The notes: a model not told the origin generated them from the sequence alone. Positions 52,900-61,976 are shown, counted from the first letter of the stretch. The stretch is 64,000 bases of DNA from JAYREN01 sp963663375 (GCA_963663375.1 OY760195.1:3038001-3102000), one strand, 5' to 3'. Translations and numbers: made by a program.

Positions 52900-53540
52900 G
52901 TTTCACCTCGTATGGAAAGCAAGATCCAAATACTAAGCCGCAGGCACGCCTAGACGGCGCCTATTGTTCGTTCCCCGAAATCGTCTCCGGTGACGCCCAC
53001 CCCGAAGATTGAAGGCCGTGAACAGGTCCCCGATCCGGGCCACCCATGGCCCCGGTGCTCCGTAGCTGGCAGGGCCTTGCGTCCCAATCCCACAGCCCGT
53101 CGCTCGATTGCCGGGGAGTGCCGATGAACGGGCTTCCACATGGATGGGTGAACCCATGCACGGAGCGAGGCGGGTCATCGGAGGCTCCCGGTAGATCAGG
53201 TGTCAAGGTATACGAGGGCGTCGGGCCTCGTTGATCAAACGAACGATCTAAATTTTTCCCGAGAAATGAATCCGGGTCAAGGGAGGATCGCTAGCCTCCA
53301 AATGGCCTCTTGATCTAGTTCGTGTTCTGTTTTTATTAATAAATACAATGAAAAACTCGAGGCCTGTTTCTTGGGGTAGGGGCCTGGGGTGGTTTTGTTG
53401 CTGTAGAACGACCGTTCGACTATTGTAAATGGAATTTTCGAAAAGGGGCTCAGTGTCGGCCCTGAGAACTCCGCGACCTCGGATCCGCCTCAGCCTGGGA
53501 TTTGCCGGCGGCTGGGGCGGGCCAGGGGGGAACTGAAGGC
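52900..53540 (-). other. Long gap upstream of the efflux operon
   Basis: About 640 bp without a recognisable gene. The part 53230-53450 is AT-rich compared with surroundings. It contains a palindrome at 53406-53417 and, on the minus strand, TACAAT just upstream of it. Reading frames up to 81 codons occur but show no family motif or codon bias. It may be a long leader, a small RNA, or decayed sequence. Confidence 0.5.
53406..53417. promoter_or_regulatory. TetR-type palindrome near a -10 element
   Basis: GAACG-AC-CGTTC is a perfect palindrome, typical of TetR-family operators. On the minus strand it lies just downstream of a TACAAT -10-like element, so it could block a promoter that reads into the efflux operon about 500 bases away. 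Confidence 0.4.
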
Positions 53541-54542
53541 TCAGCCTTCCTTCTTGGCGAGCTTCTTCATCAGGGCGGGCAGACGGTTGAGGGCGGCCTG
53601 GCTCTCCATCCACTGGCGGTGGGGGCGGGCCAGGTAGCCGCTGACGAAGCTGCCCTCGGGGAGATCCTTGGCCACCATGCTGTTGCCCGCCACGATGCTG
53701 CGGGAGCCGATGTGGATGTGGCCGGAGGTGCCTACTTTCCCGGCCATGGTCACGTAGTCGCCCAGGGTGGTGGAGCCGGAGATGCCGGTCTGGCTGATGA
53801 TCAGGCAGTGCTCGCCGATCCGTACGTTGTGGGCGATCTGACAGAGATTGTCTATCTTGGTGCCCCGACTCACCCGGGTGGCGCCCAGGGCGCCCCGGTC
53901 GATGGTGACGCAGGCACCGATCTCCACGTCGTCGGCCACATCCACGTAGCCCACCTGGGGCACCTTCTCGTGGCGGCCGTTCACCAGCACGTAGCCGTAG
54001 CCATCGCTGCCCAGTACGGAGTTGGCGTGGATCCGAACCCGGGCACCGATCTGGGTGCGGCGGTAGAGCACCACCCCGCTGAAGAACTCGCAGTCGTCCC
54101 CGATCACGCAGTCGTCGCCGATATGCACGCCGGGGTGCAGCACGCAGCGGGCGCCGATCACCGTGTTGGCACCAAGGGTGACACCGGGCGCAACGCGGCA
54201 GCCCTCGCCGAGCCTGGTGCTGGGATGGATGGGGGCCTCGCACCAGGCGGGTTCGGGTTCGGGATGCAACCAGCCGATGGTCTGGGCGAAGCCCCAGTAG
54301 GGGTGCTCCATGATCAGCCGGGGGCGATCCCCCAGATCGGTCTTGGGGTCCGCCAGGATGAGCCCCGCGCCACTCTGGAGGGCCTGGGCGTGGTACTTGG
54401 GATTAGCCAGAAAGCTGACGGAACCAGGGCCCGCCTCGTCCAGGGGCCTCACCTCGGTGAGGATGCGCTCCGACGGGCAGTTCTGCAGGGCGCCGCCCAG
54501 GCGAACCGCCAGTTCCTGGGCCGTGATCGTGATCTGGGACAT
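53541..54542 (-). CDS. lpxD: UDP-3-O-acylglucosamine N-acyltransferase LpxD
   Basis: LpxD adds the second hydroxyacyl chain in lipid A synthesis. The 333-residue protein has an N-terminal uridine-binding domain (LTEVRPLDEAGPGSVSFLANPKY) and a left-handed beta-helix of hexapeptide repeats (VAPGVTLGANTVIGARCVLHPGVHIG, in parts). The catalytic histidine is in QIAHNVRIGEHC. The C-terminal helix ends in MKKLAKKEG. It shows the organism makes lipid A. Other lpx genes are not nearby. Confidence 0.96.
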   Translation of the reverse strand: MSQITITAQELAVRLGGALQNCPSERILTEVRPLDEAGPGSVSFLANPKYHAQALQSGAGLILADPKTDLGDRPRLIMEHPYWGFAQTIGWLHPEPEPAWCEAPIHPSTRLGEGCRVAPGVTLGANTVIGARCVLHPGVHIGDDCVIGDDCEFFSGVVLYRRTQIGARVRIHANSVLGSDGYGYVLVNGRHEKVPQVGYVDVADDVEIGACVTIDRGALGATRVSRGTKIDNLCQIAHNVRIGEHCLIISQTGISGSTTLGDYVTMAGKVGTSGHIHIGSRSIVAGNSMVAKDLPEGSFVSGYLARPHRQWMESQAALNRLPALMKKLAKKEG

Positions 54543-54576
54543 GAGCGCCTCCGGGGATCCAGTATGGAACAGGTGG

Positions 54577-54604
54577 CGGCCCCGCCGGGAGGGCAGCGGG
54601 GCCG
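54577..54604 (-). terminator. Hairpin between serine hydrolase and lpxD
   Basis: CGGCCCCG / CGGGGCCG with a 12-nt loop lies 12 bases after the serine hydrolase stop. It is not followed by a T run, so termination is only possible. Confidence 0.4.
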
Positions 54605-54616
54605 ACGTTCCTGGGT

Positions 54617-56410
54617 CTACCTCCTCGGCATCACGAATTCACCCGAAGGGTCGATCTGTTTCAGGGCCTTCACGACGTCCTTCTCCAGGACGAACTCGAA
54701 GACCTGGTCCGAGAACTCTTGCACCCGGAACTTGAGCCCGCGGGAGGGCAGCAGGCGCTGCTCGGGAGCGCCAGGGAAGGCCAACCAGAGCAATCCGTCC
54801 GCCTTGAGTACCACCTGGAAGCGGCCTCCGGTGGGCGTCTCGTAGGTGCCGGCCAGACGCTGGAGCAGGGCGGGTTCGAGGGTTTCCGGTACCCGCAAGA
54901 AGGTGGCTTCCGCCTCATCCAGGGACATGACGGCACGGTCGATGTCGCCCTGGGGGCTGGTGAGGAAGTTCACGGAGAACTTACCGTCCTGCTCGTCGTC
55001 GGCCGTGTCGAAGCGGTCGTAGTGGAAGTGGGTCATGGGCATGCGGATCTTGTGGAAATCGAAGTGGAGCTGGCCTTCCTTGAGGGCGATCTTCAAGGGG
55101 CCGTAGGCGGGATGGTCGAAGGTGCCCGCGTAGTCCTCCAGGGGATGGGAGGGCTTGGCGTTCGCCACCTGTCCCGCCCCGGCCTTGCCCCGGGCCACCT
55201 TACCCGCCTCCTTGCCCTTCTGGTAGATGGCCAGCCGACGCTCGCTCCAGGGCGTCGGACTCAGGCCCAGGAGTCGCTCGAAGACCTGGTAGCTGATGGT
55301 GTTGTAGAGGGGGGCACAGTGATCCCCGATGACGAGAACCACCACGCCGATCTTGTCCTGGGGAAGGTAGGCCACCTGGGAGTGGAAGCCGGGGAGGTCG
55401 CCGCCGTGCTGGGTCATGAGGTGGCCGCGGTACGAGGCCGTCTGGCGCCCCATGCCATAGGCCTGGTTCAGGATCTCCCACCAGCCCCGGGATTCGCCGC
55501 CGCTGTTGGGCAGGGCGATGGCGGGCTCCAGGGTGGCCTTCAGCACTCGGGGCGGCAGCACCTGCTTGCCTTCCAGCTTCCCGTCGTTCATGAGGGTGAT
55601 GAGCCATCGGCTCATGTCCTGGAGGTTGGAGACCATGGCGCCGCAGGGAGCCACGCCAGCGATGTCCTCGTAGTAGGGCAGCCGGTAGAGGGCGTCGCTG
55701 TCCCGGCGCTCCGTGAAGGGCACGCCCATCTCGCCGCGCTTCTGCGCCTCGGCGATGGAGAAGGTGGTGGAGGCCATGCCCAGGGGATCCAGCATCCGCT
55801 TCTGGACGAAGGCCTCCCAGCTCTGGCCGCTCTGAAGTTCGATGAGGTAGCCTGCGCCGGCGTACATCAGGTTGTTGTAGAGGAAGGTCTGACGCAGGGG
55901 CTCCTTGGGCTCCAGCAGGCGAAGGCGGTCGAAGAGTTCCTTTCGGGTGAAGTCGCCCTTGTACCAGATGGTGTCGTGACGGGTGACGCCCGTGCGGTGG
56001 CCCAGCATGTCCCGCAGGGTGACCTGGGCGTTGAGGGCGTCATTGTGGAAGCGGATCGCCGGCACCGAGTCCCGCACGGGCTGGTCCCAGGTGAGCTTCC
56101 CTTCTTCCACCAGCAGACCCGCGGCCACAGCCGTGAAGAGCTTGGTGTTGGAGGCGATCTGGCAGCGGGTTTCGGGCGTGAAAGGCAGCTTCTTCTCCAC
56201 GTCGCGGTAGCCGTACCCCTTCGAGAGAATCACCTGGTCGCCCACGACGATGGCTACACCCACCCCGGGCGCATTCCAGTCCTTGAGGGCCTTCTCCATG
56301 ACGGCGTCGAAGCCCTTGAGGCGCTGCCGCACCTCGGCGGGAGTGGGCGGGGCGGCGTGTGCGGCAAGGGCGAACGCAAGACCGACGGCGAGGATAGGGA
56401 TGCGGATCAT
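54617..56410 (-). CDS. Secreted serine hydrolase, beta-lactamase/class C PBP type
   Basis: A 597-residue exported protein. The signal peptide is ILAVGLAFALAAHAA. The serine beta-lactamase fold has SNTK (SxxK active serine) in CQIASNTKLFTAV, the Tyr motif YNN in FLYNNLMYAGAGYL, and the HGG triad-like motif in MTQHGGDLPGFHS (the KTG equivalent). A C-terminal lipocalin-like beta domain of about 180 residues follows. Such enzymes are esterases, D-aminopeptidases or DD-peptidases. True beta-lactamase activity is not implied. Confidence 0.9.
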   Translation of the reverse strand: MIRIPILAVGLAFALAAHAAPPTPAEVRQRLKGFDAVMEKALKDWNAPGVGVAIVVGDQVILSKGYGYRDVEKKLPFTPETRCQIASNTKLFTAVAAGLLVEEGKLTWDQPVRDSVPAIRFHNDALNAQVTLRDMLGHRTGVTRHDTIWYKGDFTRKELFDRLRLLEPKEPLRQTFLYNNLMYAGAGYLIELQSGQSWEAFVQKRMLDPLGMASTTFSIAEAQKRGEMGVPFTERRDSDALYRLPYYEDIAGVAPCGAMVSNLQDMSRWLITLMNDGKLEGKQVLPPRVLKATLEPAIALPNSGGESRGWWEILNQAYGMGRQTASYRGHLMTQHGGDLPGFHSQVAYLPQDKIGVVVLVIGDHCAPLYNTISYQVFERLLGLSPTPWSERRLAIYQKGKEAGKVARGKAGAGQVANAKPSHPLEDYAGTFDHPAYGPLKIALKEGQLHFDFHKIRMPMTHFHYDRFDTADDEQDGKFSVNFLTSPQGDIDRAVMSLDEAEATFLRVPETLEPALLQRLAGTYETPTGGRFQVVLKADGLLWLAFPGAPEQRLLPSRGLKFRVQEFSDQVFEFVLEKDVVKALKQIDPSGEFVMPRR

Positions 56411-56461
56411 GGGAACTCCCGGATGGGCAAGAAGAACGGAAGGCTGCTGGGGAAGAGGTGT

Positions 56462-57409
56462 TCAGGGGGTGTTTTTCCCGAAGTCTACGCGCGTGCCGCT
56501 GGCGGGCCAAACACAGCGGCCGGGAAATGCGGTGCGGAAGGCGGCCTGGGCCTCCTGGCCCGTGCAGTGGGAGAGCAGGATCTTCTGCACGCGAAAGCGC
56601 CGAAAGGCCGCAAGGGTCCGAGCAATCCGTTCCGGGGAGGCCTTCAGGAGGTGGGTTCCCCCGATGACCGCATAGACGCTGGATTCCCCCAGCAGTCGGC
56701 AGACGTGTTCCAGGGTGTTGACCACGCCCGCATGGCCGCAGCCCAGAACGACGACCACACCTTCGGGAACCCGAAAACAGAGGGCCTGGTCATCCAGGAT
56801 CTGATCTGGCGTCTTCCCCTCCGGATCCAGGAAGGCAAAGGCTCCTAGGCCGGTGTTCTCGAAGGTGCTGTTCCGCGGGATCGCTCCCGTGACCATGATT
56901 CCGGGACAGACGGCGGTGGGCTCCTTCGTCTCGATGATCGTGGCGCCTTGGTGGGCCAGTTGCGCCCGGGTTACGGGCATGCTGTACGGTTCGATCCCGG
57001 AATTCTCCTTCCAGTAGTGTGTCGCCAAGGCCGCCGGGTGGACGAAGAGGGGGACGGGTCCGCTGAGGGCGAGGACCTTATCGAGTCCCCCCGTGTGATC
57101 CTCGTGGCCGTGGCTGAGCACGATGGCCTCCAGGGGCCGGAACTTCACCTCCAAGGCCTTGGCGTTACCCAGGATGACCCGCCCGCCTCCCGTATCGAAG
57201 AGGATCCGGTGCCCACCCGTTTCCACGAGAAAGGCCGCGCCCCACTCGCCGAGGAGGGCGCCGCCCCCCGCCAGGTTGTCCACCAGCACGGTTACGCGGG
57301 CACCGGGAAGGACGGGCAGCTTGGTCGTGAAGGCCGTGGGGGAAGTCTGGGCCAGGAGGGGCGATAGGGCTGCGACGAGGGCGAAAAGGAAGCGCAGGTG
57401 GAGGTTCAT
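56462..57409 (-). CDS. Exported MBL-fold metallohydrolase
   Basis: A 315-residue protein with a signal peptide (FLFALVAALSPLLAQ). It has the metallo-beta-lactamase fold motif HGHEDHTGG, which binds two metals, and further ligands in VLGCGHAGVVNTL and LLSHCTGQ. The layout matches the family annotated as dihydropterin/aminobenzene phosphate synthase-like MBL proteins. The start at 57409 follows AAGGA and gives the signal peptide. Substrate unknown. Confidence 0.88.
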   Translation of the reverse strand: MNLHLRFLFALVAALSPLLAQTSPTAFTTKLPVLPGARVTVLVDNLAGGGALLGEWGAAFLVETGGHRILFDTGGGRVILGNAKALEVKFRPLEAIVLSHGHEDHTGGLDKVLALSGPVPLFVHPAALATHYWKENSGIEPYSMPVTRAQLAHQGATIIETKEPTAVCPGIMVTGAIPRNSTFENTGLGAFAFLDPEGKTPDQILDDQALCFRVPEGVVVVLGCGHAGVVNTLEHVCRLLGESSVYAVIGGTHLLKASPERIARTLAAFRRFRVQKILLSHCTGQEAQAAFRTAFPGRCVWPASGTRVDFGKNTP

Positions 57410-57450
57410 GAAAGTTCCTTCGCAAACTACCGATGGGAAACGTGCATCAT

Positions 57451-57576
57451 CTACGGTTTCAAAATCGTGCTGCCATGGGCTGAAACGCACTGCCATCGGC
57501 CATCACGCTTGACCCAGACATCGGTGAAACGGTGGAGCTTGTCGAGCTTCTCTCCCTTGTCGGTGGCCTTGTGCAT
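57451..57576 (-). pseudogene. DUF4440/NTF2-like C-terminal remnant
   Basis: A 41-codon frame: ATG at 57576 with GGAGG nine bases upstream, ending in TAG at 57451-57453. It encodes RFTDVWVKRDGRWQCVSAHG and a few flanking residues. That matches the final strands of NTF2-like DUF4440 proteins, which are normally about 130 residues. The N-terminal two thirds are absent. It may be a degraded copy, or, given the ribosome site, a truncated translated peptide. Confidence 0.6.
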
Positions 57577-57618
57577 GGAGAATTTCCTCCAAAGGAAATC
57601 TCGATGGGAAGCAGGCCG

Positions 57619-58104
57619 CTATTCGACCTTGATGGCGTGGCCGGCGGCCTTAAGCACCTTGATGGTCTCCTCCAACTTCGCTTCCTTGACCATCAGGTAA
57701 TCCGTATCGAAGGTAGAGATGGCCATGATGCTGATGCCCGCCTTGGCGAGGGGATCCGTCAGCGAAGCGAGGATGCCGATGAGGGCGAAATCCAGCGGCC
57801 CAGCCACTTTGAACATGCGCCAGCCCCCTTCCTGCTTGACGGTAGCGGGCACGCGCCTCGCTTCGCAGACGATGGAAAGCTCGTCTCGGGTTCGGGTGAT
57901 GGACAGGAAGGCCGCATGGCCAGAGGCCCATTCGGGGAGGGCGGCATCTGGCGCCAGTCGGCAGATGGTGAGCCGCTCCGGCTGGAGGGAGAGATTCAGC
58001 TTGGGCGTGGACATGGCTTGGCCGTAGAGGGGAACTCTCAGCGAGAAAACGATTCCAAGGACAGTGAAGATCGAACGGAAGATATTCCTTGTGGGGTGTT
58101 TCAT
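57619..58104 (-). CDS. ACT-domain protein
   Basis: A 161-residue protein. It has LPEWASGHAAFLSITRTRDELSIVC (in parts), then VAGPLDFALIGILASLTDPLAKAGI and AISTFDTDYLMVKE. This pattern is that of ACT-domain proteins of the amino-acid-binding type. Residues 1-30 are hydrophobic (SIFTVLGIVFSLRVPLYGQA), resembling a signal peptide. Alternatively, the ATG at 58014 would give a standard cytosolic 131-residue protein. Neither start has a strong ribosome site. It follows an alpha/beta hydrolase gene on the same strand. Confidence 0.75.
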   Translation of the reverse strand: MKHPTRNIFRSIFTVLGIVFSLRVPLYGQAMSTPKLNLSLQPERLTICRLAPDAALPEWASGHAAFLSITRTRDELSIVCEARRVPATVKQEGGWRMFKVAGPLDFALIGILASLTDPLAKAGISIMAISTFDTDYLMVKEAKLEETIKVLKAAGHAIKVE

Positions 58105-58160
58105 GGCGTCATCCGAAGGATCGAGAATGCATGGTTGTCTAGAACGAGAACCTGGAGCCG

Positions 58161-59114
58161 TCACTTGCCGAGAAAGGCCCGCACCACGGAATCATGGCGT
58201 TCGGGTTCTTCAATGAAGGGAAAGTGGCCGGATTGTTCGAACATCACGAATTCGGCCTGGGGCATCAGCGTTCGGTACTGCACCGAGTAGCGGGGAAGGG
58301 CCATTCGGTCGAAGCGACCGGCCAGCACGAGCGTCGGGATCTGGATGTCGCGCAGCTTTCTCCGGAAATCCACGGAAGCCAGGTCGCCCCCGAGCATGAC
58401 GTCGGCATCCGGACCGGCGATGCGGTTGTAGACCTCGAAGTTCAACTCGAAGGGAACCTCGGAATGCGCCGGACTGAAGAAATACAGGAGGGTCCACGGC
58501 ACACGATCCAGGGCCTTGAGATACTCCGGATCCTTCGTCAGCATTCCCTTTGCGCGAAGCAGCTGCAGCTCCGACCAGATTTCCGGGAACTGATTCTGGA
58601 TCTCGCGGTTCCAGTTGTCGTTGCCCTTCTGCCACATCTCGGCGCCATGGAGGGTGTTCGCCAGAATGAGCTTGTTCAAGGCTTGGGGGTACCGAAGGGC
58701 GTATGCCTGGGCCACGACACCGCCGTACGACTGCCCGTACACGGCGATCTTGCCAAGGTTGAGAGCCTTCCTCAGGCCTTCAATTTCCTCGATATCGCGA
58801 TCGAAGCTGTATTCGCTAGGAGTCTTGGCCCGAGCGGATTTCCCGCGGCCGTAAGCATCAAAGAAGATCACCTGGAAAGCGTCGGCGAGTCGTTCGAGAC
58901 CTGGATACAGATAGGTGTGCGAAGTCCCTGGACCGCCCGGGATGACTAGGAGTGGCTGACCCTTCCCCACGATCCGGTACCAGAGCTGATGCCCGTTGAC
59001 GGTGACAAAGCTGCCCTGGGGTTCAGGCGGCTGTTGAGCCGCGACCGGTGCTCCGAACCATGCCAGCAGCAAGGTGAGAACCATCGCGCGACCGCAAAGC
59101 CATCTTGCACCCAT
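58161..59114 (-). CDS. Exported alpha/beta hydrolase, proline iminopeptidase-like
   Basis: A 317-residue protein with a signal peptide (LTLLLAWFGAPVAAQ). It has the oxyanion segment LLVIPGGPGTSHTY, the nucleophile elbow YGQSYGGVVA (serine), an acid in VLAGRFDRM and histidine in EQSGHFPFIEEPE. The HGGPG-like motif (PGGPG) and fold match proline iminopeptidases or related esterases. Substrate is uncertain. Confidence 0.87.
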   Translation of the reverse strand: MGARWLCGRAMVLTLLLAWFGAPVAAQQPPEPQGSFVTVNGHQLWYRIVGKGQPLLVIPGGPGTSHTYLYPGLERLADAFQVIFFDAYGRGKSARAKTPSEYSFDRDIEEIEGLRKALNLGKIAVYGQSYGGVVAQAYALRYPQALNKLILANTLHGAEMWQKGNDNWNREIQNQFPEIWSELQLLRAKGMLTKDPEYLKALDRVPWTLLYFFSPAHSEVPFELNFEVYNRIAGPDADVMLGGDLASVDFRRKLRDIQIPTLVLAGRFDRMALPRYSVQYRTLMPQAEFVMFEQSGHFPFIEEPERHDSVVRAFLGK

Positions 59115-59148
59115 GGGTTGCTCCTTCGTGAAGGCTGGCGAAGCCTGC

Positions 59149-59685
59149 CTACTTCTTCCGCGTATCCCTGGCGCGGGAGTAGATCTTCCAGGTCTTGCCG
59201 TCCTCGCTGTAGGCCTCCTCGTATTCCCGGACCTCGCCGGAGAGGGGCTTGAGCGTGCCGCGGAGGGTGATGCGTTTCCCTTTGACCGCGGAAAGCTCCC
59301 AGTCCCAGGTCATGGAGTCCGCTCCAAAGCTGAGCTTCCCAGTGTCGCTGGTGCCATCGCTGCCCACCATGAAGGCGCGTTGAGTCTTGGTCTTGGCGTC
59401 GAAATGGAAAATGAGGATCGCCCGCTGGGCGGCTCCCGATCCATCCTTCTGGTCGTCGTAGCGGATCACTGCGAAGCCGCCCGGTGCCCATTCTCCTTTC
59501 AGGGTTCCCTTCCAGGTTCCGGCGGGGCCCATGGGAGAGGCTTCGACCTTTCCTTCCGTGGTCCAGGTGCCGACGAAGGCCTCTAGCTTCTGGATCTCGG
59601 GGGCGCGTGGCGCTGTCTGGGCGGCCAGCGGCACGGTGAGGATGGTGAAGGTGATAAGGCTGGTGAGGATGCGGCGCGTATTCAT
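59149..59685 (-). CDS. Exported DUF1579-like protein
   Basis: A 178-residue protein with a signal peptide (LITFTILTVPLAAQ). The mature part starts LEAFVGTWTTEGKVEASP, then KGEWAPGGFAVIRYDDQ, matching DUF1579-type lipocalin-like proteins (LxxFVGxW). The biochemical role is unknown. The ATG at 59685 follows GAGGAG. It lies in a run of small exported proteins. Confidence 0.8.
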   Translation of the reverse strand: MNTRRILTSLITFTILTVPLAAQTAPRAPEIQKLEAFVGTWTTEGKVEASPMGPAGTWKGTLKGEWAPGGFAVIRYDDQKDGSGAAQRAILIFHFDAKTKTQRAFMVGSDGTSDTGKLSFGADSMTWDWELSAVKGKRITLRGTLKPLSGEVREYEEAYSEDGKTWKIYSRARDTRKK

Positions 59686-59827
59686 GAGATCTCCTCGGGA
59701 AAGCCCAGGGGCACTGGGCGGCGGGACCTGTGCACTTGTGGGAGAGGAAATCGCGAAGCGTCTTTTTAAACTCCTAGGCATTCAACGCTCCGAAAGATCC
59801 GGTGGATGCTGCGGATGCGGAACGCAC

Positions 59828-60349
59828 TCACGTGCCCTTTGGCTCAGACGGCGCCCCTGCCTGGGGTGGCTCATAGGACTCCTGGCCGCCGACGATCTTC
59901 CAGGCACCGTCGATGCGCCGCCAGAGATAGCGGGCGGTCCAGGGGGCGACCTTGGAGGAAACGCCGCTCTTTTGCGTGACCTCGGCGGAGCCGTGCCAGA
60001 GGTAATAGGCGGCGTCGGGGCCGAGGACCATCACCTCTTGCCTCCGGGTTGTGAACTTCAACCGCGTGCAGTCGGCGTAGTACTCCGCCCAGGATTTCCG
60101 GGTGCCGGAATAGTCGTAGAGCCTGCCATCAAAATCGGCCCACAGGTAGCCCGGGACATCCGCGTGGAAAGCCCAAACACAGTTGGCATCGAGGCGCTCT
60201 TCTGCGGCGATCATGGCCTGCATAGTCTGGATCACCTCCTGGCGGATCGTCGCCTTTTGGGCATCGGTGAGGGGTACGTCCTTCTTGGCGCATCCGGTGA
60301 AGGCGAGCGCCGCGAGAAGTCCTGCGGGGACGAGGATGCGGGTGTTCAT
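59828..60349 (-). CDS. NTF2-like (DUF4440-type) lipoprotein
   Basis: A 173-residue lipoprotein. The signal ends in LAALAFTGCAKKD (cysteine 20). The mature part has the NTF2-like cone-shaped fold pattern: helices (MQAMIAAEERLDANCVWAF), then strands with SWAEYYADCTRLKF and WTARYLWRRIDGAWKIVGGQES. Such proteins include ketosteroid isomerase relatives but often have unknown roles. Its start overlaps the previous gene's stop by four bases, so the two are co-translated. Confidence 0.8.
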   Translation of the reverse strand: MNTRILVPAGLLAALAFTGCAKKDVPLTDAQKATIRQEVIQTMQAMIAAEERLDANCVWAFHADVPGYLWADFDGRLYDYSGTRKSWAEYYADCTRLKFTTRRQEVMVLGPDAAYYLWHGSAEVTQKSGVSSKVAPWTARYLWRRIDGAWKIVGGQESYEPPQAGAPSEPKGT

Positions 60350-60837
60350 TTCGCAGGAGCGGGGGACGCTTCAATCGGGTCGAGGGAGGATTCGTGCACA
60401 TGCTTTACGAGCCACCGCCCGTCGCGCTTCACCAGCACGAAGGTGAAGGCGTTTCGGAAGGCCATGGGCGCACCCTTGGTGTCCTTGGCCGCGACCCTGA
60501 AGGTGCCCACCACGGTGGCCGCGCCGGGGGTCAGGAGGAACACCTCGCGCTTCTCCCAGGTGGCGCGAACCTCTGTCACGTCTTTGAAGAATCCATCCAG
60601 AAATTCCACGAAGGCCTTCCTGGATAGCCGCTGGTCCTTGTCCTCGATCACCGTCAGGTCTTCGGTTTCCACGAAGAATCGGAGGAATCGACTCGGGTCC
60701 CGAGCATTCACAGCAGCGAAATAGTCGTCCAGCATCCCGAGAATCGCGGTCTGCTGGGTGGGTTGGGGCGCCGGGGCTGGCACCTGGGCCGTGAGTCCAA
60801 AGGCGAAGATACCGGCGAGGAACTGGGATCGGTTCAT
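60346..60837 (-). CDS. NTF2-like (SnoaL/DUF4440) exported protein
   Basis: A 163-residue protein with a short signal (FLAGIFAFGLTAQ). It has the NTF2-like segments MLDDYFAAVNARDPSRFLRFF and TFVLVKRDGRWLVKHVHESS. It is similar in type to the next gene and to the remnant at 57451-57576, so the region seems to hold several copies of this domain. First gene of the four-base-overlap pair. Function unknown. Confidence 0.8.
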   Translation of the reverse strand: MNRSQFLAGIFAFGLTAQVPAPAPQPTQQTAILGMLDDYFAAVNARDPSRFLRFFVETEDLTVIEDKDQRLSRKAFVEFLDGFFKDVTEVRATWEKREVFLLTPGAATVVGTFRVAAKDTKGAPMAFRNAFTFVLVKRDGRWLVKHVHESSLDPIEASPAPAK

Positions 60838-60993
60838 GGGGCCTCCTTGAACAGAAATTCGCCCATTCCCGCAGGCGGGAAGGGCAGGGCGAAGCATTTC
60901 TGCACATCCTTTCTGTCCATGGATCTCCTGAGGGAGTTATGGCCGGATGGCGTGAGGGAAATATAGTTTCTATGAAAAATTAGGCAACCAGCT

Positions 60994-61005
60994 CATTTCG
61001 AAATG
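60994..61005. promoter_or_regulatory. Perfect 12-bp palindrome upstream of lgt
   Basis: CATTTCGAAATG is a perfect palindrome in the AT-rich part of the gap between the leftward NTF2 genes and lgt. GATACT (61013-61018) could be a -10 for lgt. A regulator site is possible. Confidence 0.4.
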
Positions 61006-61105
61006 AAATTGTGATACTCGGCTCCGCTATCGCCGGAGGCGGCGACCGGTGACAATCGAGGGCGAGGCTGGCCGATCCGCGGCTGCGCATTCTTCTGGGA
61101 GCAAT

Positions 61106-61897
61106 ATGCACCCCATTCTCTTCCGCATCGGCTCCTTCGAGGTCGGCACCTACGGGCTGCTGCTGACCCTGGGCTTCTTTGCCGCTCTGTGGCTGGCCAT
61201 ACGTCTGGGAAAGCAGGACGGCCTAGCTTCCGAAGGCATTTCGGACCTCGGCGTCTCGGTGCTCATCGGGGGCATCCTGGGTTCGAAGCTGCTGATGATC
61301 ATCGTGGATCTCATCAATGGCGCCAGCCTGGCCCAGGTCTTCGATTTTGCCACCCTGCGGGCGGGGGGCGCGGTGCACGGCGGCATCATCCTGGGCACAG
61401 CCACCTTTTTCTGGCGCATGCGCAAGCTCAAGCTGCCCCTGGCCGCCACCATGGACGCCCTGGCCCCCGCCGTGGCCCTAGGCCAGGCCATCGGGCGCCT
61501 GGGCTGCTTTTCCGCAGGGTGCTGCTATGGCACCGAATGCCACGCCCCCTGGGCCGTCACCTTCACCAGCCCCGAGGCCCATTTGCTTTCGGGCACGCCC
61601 CTTCTGCAGGCCCTGCATCCCGTGCAGATCTACACCTTCCTGCTGGAGCTGGCCATCGTGGGTGGCCTGGTGCTCCTGCGCCGGAAGCGCCTGTTCGCCG
61701 GGCAGATCGCGGCGGTCTTCTTCGTTTTGGAAGGCTTGGGGCGCATCTTTTTGGAGAACTGGCGGGGCGACCTGGATCGCGGTGTCTGGTTCGGCCTCTC
61801 CTGGCTCTCCACGGGTCGCCTGACTGGGCTGGCCTTCATCCTCTTTGGGATCGGGCTGGGGTGGTGGTTCAGGCGCAGGAAGGTCGCCCAGGCCTGA
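61106..61897 (+). CDS. lgt: Prolipoprotein diacylglyceryl transferase
   Basis: Lgt transfers diacylglycerol to the lipobox cysteine in the inner membrane. The 263 residues form about seven membrane helices, with the signature GQAIGRLGCFSAGCCYGTEC and HPVQIYTFLLELAI. The start at 61106 follows GGGAG. It serves the many lipoproteins in this window. It lies 79 bp before the receptor gene. Confidence 0.97.
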   Translation: MHPILFRIGSFEVGTYGLLLTLGFFAALWLAIRLGKQDGLASEGISDLGVSVLIGGILGSKLLMIIVDLINGASLAQVFDFATLRAGGAVHGGIILGTATFFWRMRKLKLPLAATMDALAPAVALGQAIGRLGCFSAGCCYGTECHAPWAVTFTSPEAHLLSGTPLLQALHPVQIYTFLLELAIVGGLVLLRRKRLFAGQIAAVFFVLEGLGRIFLENWRGDLDRGVWFGLSWLSTGRLTGLAFILFGIGLGWWFRRRKVAQA

Positions 61898-61976
61898 GGC
61901 TCCACCTCCCGGACCTCGGTTTTTTATGAGGCCGCCTCCGCCAGCCGATAGGAAGGCAAACGATCTGGGAGTGGGC

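Noticed and set aside
54719..56848. 709-codon plus-strand frame
   Set aside because: Antisense to the serine hydrolase and MBL genes; low-complexity product.
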